In this document: positions 61,412 through 64,000 of the stretch, one piece after another | Numbering within the stretch: position 1 is the first letter of the stretch | Layout: the number at the start of each line of letters is the position of its first letter | Origin: Holacanthus passer | Lineage: Eukaryota > Chordata > Actinopteri > Pomacanthidae | Assembly: GCA_025331565.1 (NCBI GenBank) | Contig: JAFREQ010000027.1 | Location: 1,621,501-1,685,500 of the forward strand | Reading direction: 5' to 3' | DNA length: 64,000 bases | Program-made: the position numbers and the translations under genes | Notes under the pieces: generated by a model | Told to the model about the DNA's origin: nothing | Databases searched by the model: none | What the model saw: the letters and a program-made list of their open reading frames with translations, nothing else

Positions 61412-61751
61412 CAGGCGCTGGAGATGAGGAGATGTAATATGTAGTGACATGTTTGAGTGGAGCTCAGAGACACAGTGAGTGAAGCGGGGAATGTCTTTAA
61501 TGTAACACCTACTCATCTACATCAGAAACAAACAAGTCGAAGACAGCACCTCTTCAGACAGGCTCGCACGCTGACTCACACCAGCACACACACACACACA
61601 AGTACGTGCACACACACACACACAAACACAAATGTTTACTTCGGTCACTTTTGAGGACATTAAATATACTAGTGTTAATTTTCTGGAGACTGAGCCTAAC
61701 CTTAACCACTGACCAAAAAAAAAGTCTAAAATGTGACCCCCCCGCTGCCCC

Positions 61752-61754
<3 letters not shown>
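59027..61754. other. Non-coding region with a GC-richer patch at 60.66-60.83 kb
   Basis: 60,240-60,430 (TTCCACCAAATGTCATGAAA, AAATATCCTGCAAACTAGCA) reads like a worn interspersed repeat. 60,664-60,830 is distinctly richer in CG than its flanks and may be another repeat edge. No gene was seen. Confidence 0.45.

Positions 61755-61793
<39 letters not shown>
61755..61793. repeat. (CA)n microsatellite
   Basis: A perfect AC array of about 39 bases. Smaller CA runs lie at 61,382-61,412 and 61,584-61,626. Confidence 0.95.
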
Positions 61794-61795
<2 letters not shown>

Positions 61796-63801
61796 ATACA
61801 CTCATCTTCTCATATTCTGGTATCACATACTCATCAATTTTTTTGGTCAGATTTTTTGCCCCCATTTAGACTTTTTGGGCAAGTTGCAAGAGCAAAATAT
61901 AAATGCAACCAAGCAGCACAGGGGTTAGCAGGGTTTCAGCAGTGTTGGCTGGCTGATGCCTGCATGTATGCGTTTCCTCCAACAGTCCAAAGATGTGGTG
62001 AGCTTACATGGAGACTCTAAATCGCCCATAGGTGTCAATATCAGCGTGAACGCTTGTCTGTATACGTATAGTTTCACAGTCACAGTTGTCATTTGTCATT
62101 GACTGGTTGTCAAAACTTCAAGAAGACGAGTCTTATTTAACATGAGCTTGTCAGTGGGCAGGAGCGGGGAGACGGGGACACATGAGAGCTGATGACGAGC
62201 TACTTTTCACTGAGACTGTGATGGACACTGAATGATAAACCTCAGTTCAGCAAAACGACACTGAGCTGTTTTGGTTTAGTTTCTCTCTTTGTCTAAAGGG
62301 ACACAAGAAGGCTGATTCCAGTAAGACCTGCATCCTTTGCTGCTGGATACTGAAGGCTTTCAGTTTATGTTGTGACCTGTAGCTGGTACATCCATAAATC
62401 TTGAGCCCTGTCAACAAATCATACCAATACTACCTGTGCTGTGACAATAAGTCAACCTTATTATGGACTTGCAACCTGTCCAAGGTGAACCCCGTCAGCC
62501 CTGTCTCCTGGAAATTACTTCTATATCGTTCTCGTACTTGTTTCCTCAATGTCGCTGTGGTGATAAATGTAATCAGTGTCTGAATTACGTTCAGTGCCAA
62601 CGTTTTTCACTGCTACGTTTATGGATTTGCAGGGAGGTGTGGAGGTGGATGGCGGGTGTAAACAGGATTGGACTTTGACACCAGAAACCGTTTGCATCCA
62701 GACTCCCTGTCTGTGGTTCGGCGTAGGCAACAAAAGCACTTCGGTTAAGGTTAGTGAAATCTCAGTTTTGGTTTGTTGTTAATCAACATGTTGTGCAGAT
62801 GGTTTCTGCATTAAACCGGGACCCTGATGTTTTCCTAACCTTCATAAAAACTTTAAAAATGCTATATTCACTACAAGCAGATATTATAGATTTGGGGGGG
62901 AAAATATAAAATACATTGATACGTGAAGATTTTACTGACACCTTCAAACATTAAACATTTTTGCATCTTGCCTGAAATATTATTCAACCACAACATTACA
63001 TTTCATTCAAAACTTATTTGCTCTTGCAAATTAGTTCTATATAAACCTAATTGCCTAATGCATGGCAGATTGTTCAAGGTATAGATAATGGATGGGTGAT
63101 TATTCAAACCCCTCTGGCCAGTGGTTTCAAACTCGCTAAACTCGCCAACTACTGAGACAAACAAAAAACGCACGGATGACTCATGTTGATGTCCAATAAG
63201 TGAGATAAGTGAGTTTCTTCACCATATTGGAACTTACTATCTCTGCTAGTGAGCATTCAGTGGTTGAAGTAAACACTAGGCACAACAGTCGGTGTCGTCT
63301 CTGAAATGGCTGCAGCCGCTCTCCCTGTTGAAAACTCTGGGTTTAGATAACTTCAGTTTTATTTCGGCCTGACATTATCAGAGGAATTGTATATAAGTGG
63401 CTGCTTCCACACACTGCTTCCTAAAGTAGTTTCACATCAGAGGAGTGGGGATTGGGTATGCAGCTTGAAGACAGAAGCATTTCAACTTTTTCAACGTCTG
63501 GAGAGAATGCGAATCAGCCGCAGTCTGTCTTTAATACTGCTCTTATGTTTTTTAATATCCCATAGCTGTCTGATCCGCACAAGAAGCATGAAGTTCCTAC
63601 ATTAAGTTTAAATTGAATATTCGTGTTGTGCTTATATGTATAAATAGGTGTTTGTGTGTAAAACGGGCGAGTTGGCTGTGTGTATGTGTGCGAGCGAGAG
63701 TGTGTAATTGGTGATTCTGACCGGTTTGCTGCATCATTCAACGGCAAAACAACTGCAACGGACGGCTGAACAAACCCATTACTCTGGCTCAGTGCTTCTG
63801 A

Positions 63802-63803
<2 letters not shown>
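61794..63803. other. Non-coding region without assigned feature
   Basis: Ordinary AT-rich sequence. An AG-flanked open stretch at ~62,632-62,745 has no recognisable protein. Confidence 0.5.

Positions 63804-63835
<32 letters not shown>
63804..63835. repeat. (CA)n microsatellite
   Basis: A perfect AC array of about 30 bases. Confidence 0.95.
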
Positions 63836-63837
<2 letters not shown>

Positions 63838-64000
63838 CGAGACTCAACAGTGACCTGCAGTGACTTCAAAATACCACATGACCTGCGACAGTATACACTC
63901 CGTGGGAAAAGGGCAGAGAATGAAAGAAGTCGTGGAGTGGAATGAGAAGAAGGTGAGATGGAGAGTGAGGAGAAGTGCTGCAGGAAATCTGAGAGATTGT

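Noticed and set aside
62632..62745. AG-flanked open stretch (GGVEVDGGCKQDWTLTPE...)
   Set aside because: The downstream donor is poor (GTTAAG) and nothing is recognised. Judged a coincidence.
33181..64000. Search for a novel multi-gene system in the gene-poor right half
   Set aside because: I found only isolated exon-like signals, repeats and microsatellites. Nothing forms a coherent set of genes.

Overview
The window is vertebrate nuclear DNA, most likely from a teleost fish. It holds intron-split genes with GT-AG junctions, long (CA)n/(GT)n arrays, and the interspersed repeats usual in ray-finned fish: Tc1/mariner-type deletion derivatives, MITEs and LINE 3' ends. It is low in coding density. 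I found no prokaryotic, viral, CRISPR or operon-like structure, and no undescribed system that I could defend.

Two genes are solid. On the plus strand, positions 1 to 4938 carry the 3' part of an IRE1 gene, best assigned to ern2 (IRE1beta). It has twelve coding exons, from the transmembrane helix through the kinase domain and the RNase (KEN) domain to the stop codon. The lumenal sensor lies before the window. On the minus strand, 32655 down to 14940, lies a complete gna12 gene (G-protein alpha-12) with six coding exons and a predicted 385-residue product. All exon junctions in both genes keep the reading frame. The two genes converge, with about 10 kb between their stop codons. A CpG-rich island covers the first gna12 exon and its upstream side, the expected promoter position.

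From about 33.2 to 64 kb there is no confidently recognised gene. The most suggestive signal is a short ATG-initiated exon candidate at 36818-36841 with an excellent splice donor. A possible second exon in the same phase lies at 45783-45890. Together they may mark the 5' end of a large-intron gene extending past the right edge. The rest is intergenic or intronic DNA with repeats: an L2-type LINE 3' end with the remains of a reverse-transcriptase C-terminus (39.4-40.5 kb), a 27-bp minisatellite (41.9-42.15 kb), two copies of a ~172-bp MITE with terminal inverted repeats (35.6 and 44.9 kb), three copies of a ~350-bp repeat (26.0, 43.5 and 56.8 kb), three Tc1/mariner-type remnants (12.7, 21.2 and 45.2 kb), and many microsatellites.

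The two genes act in different pathways: IRE1 in the endoplasmic-reticulum stress response, Galpha12 in receptor-to-RhoA signalling at the plasma membrane. Nothing in the sequence suggests a joint function. Exon boundaries come from reading splice sites and phase by eye. Gene names come from remembered family sequences, not from a database search.
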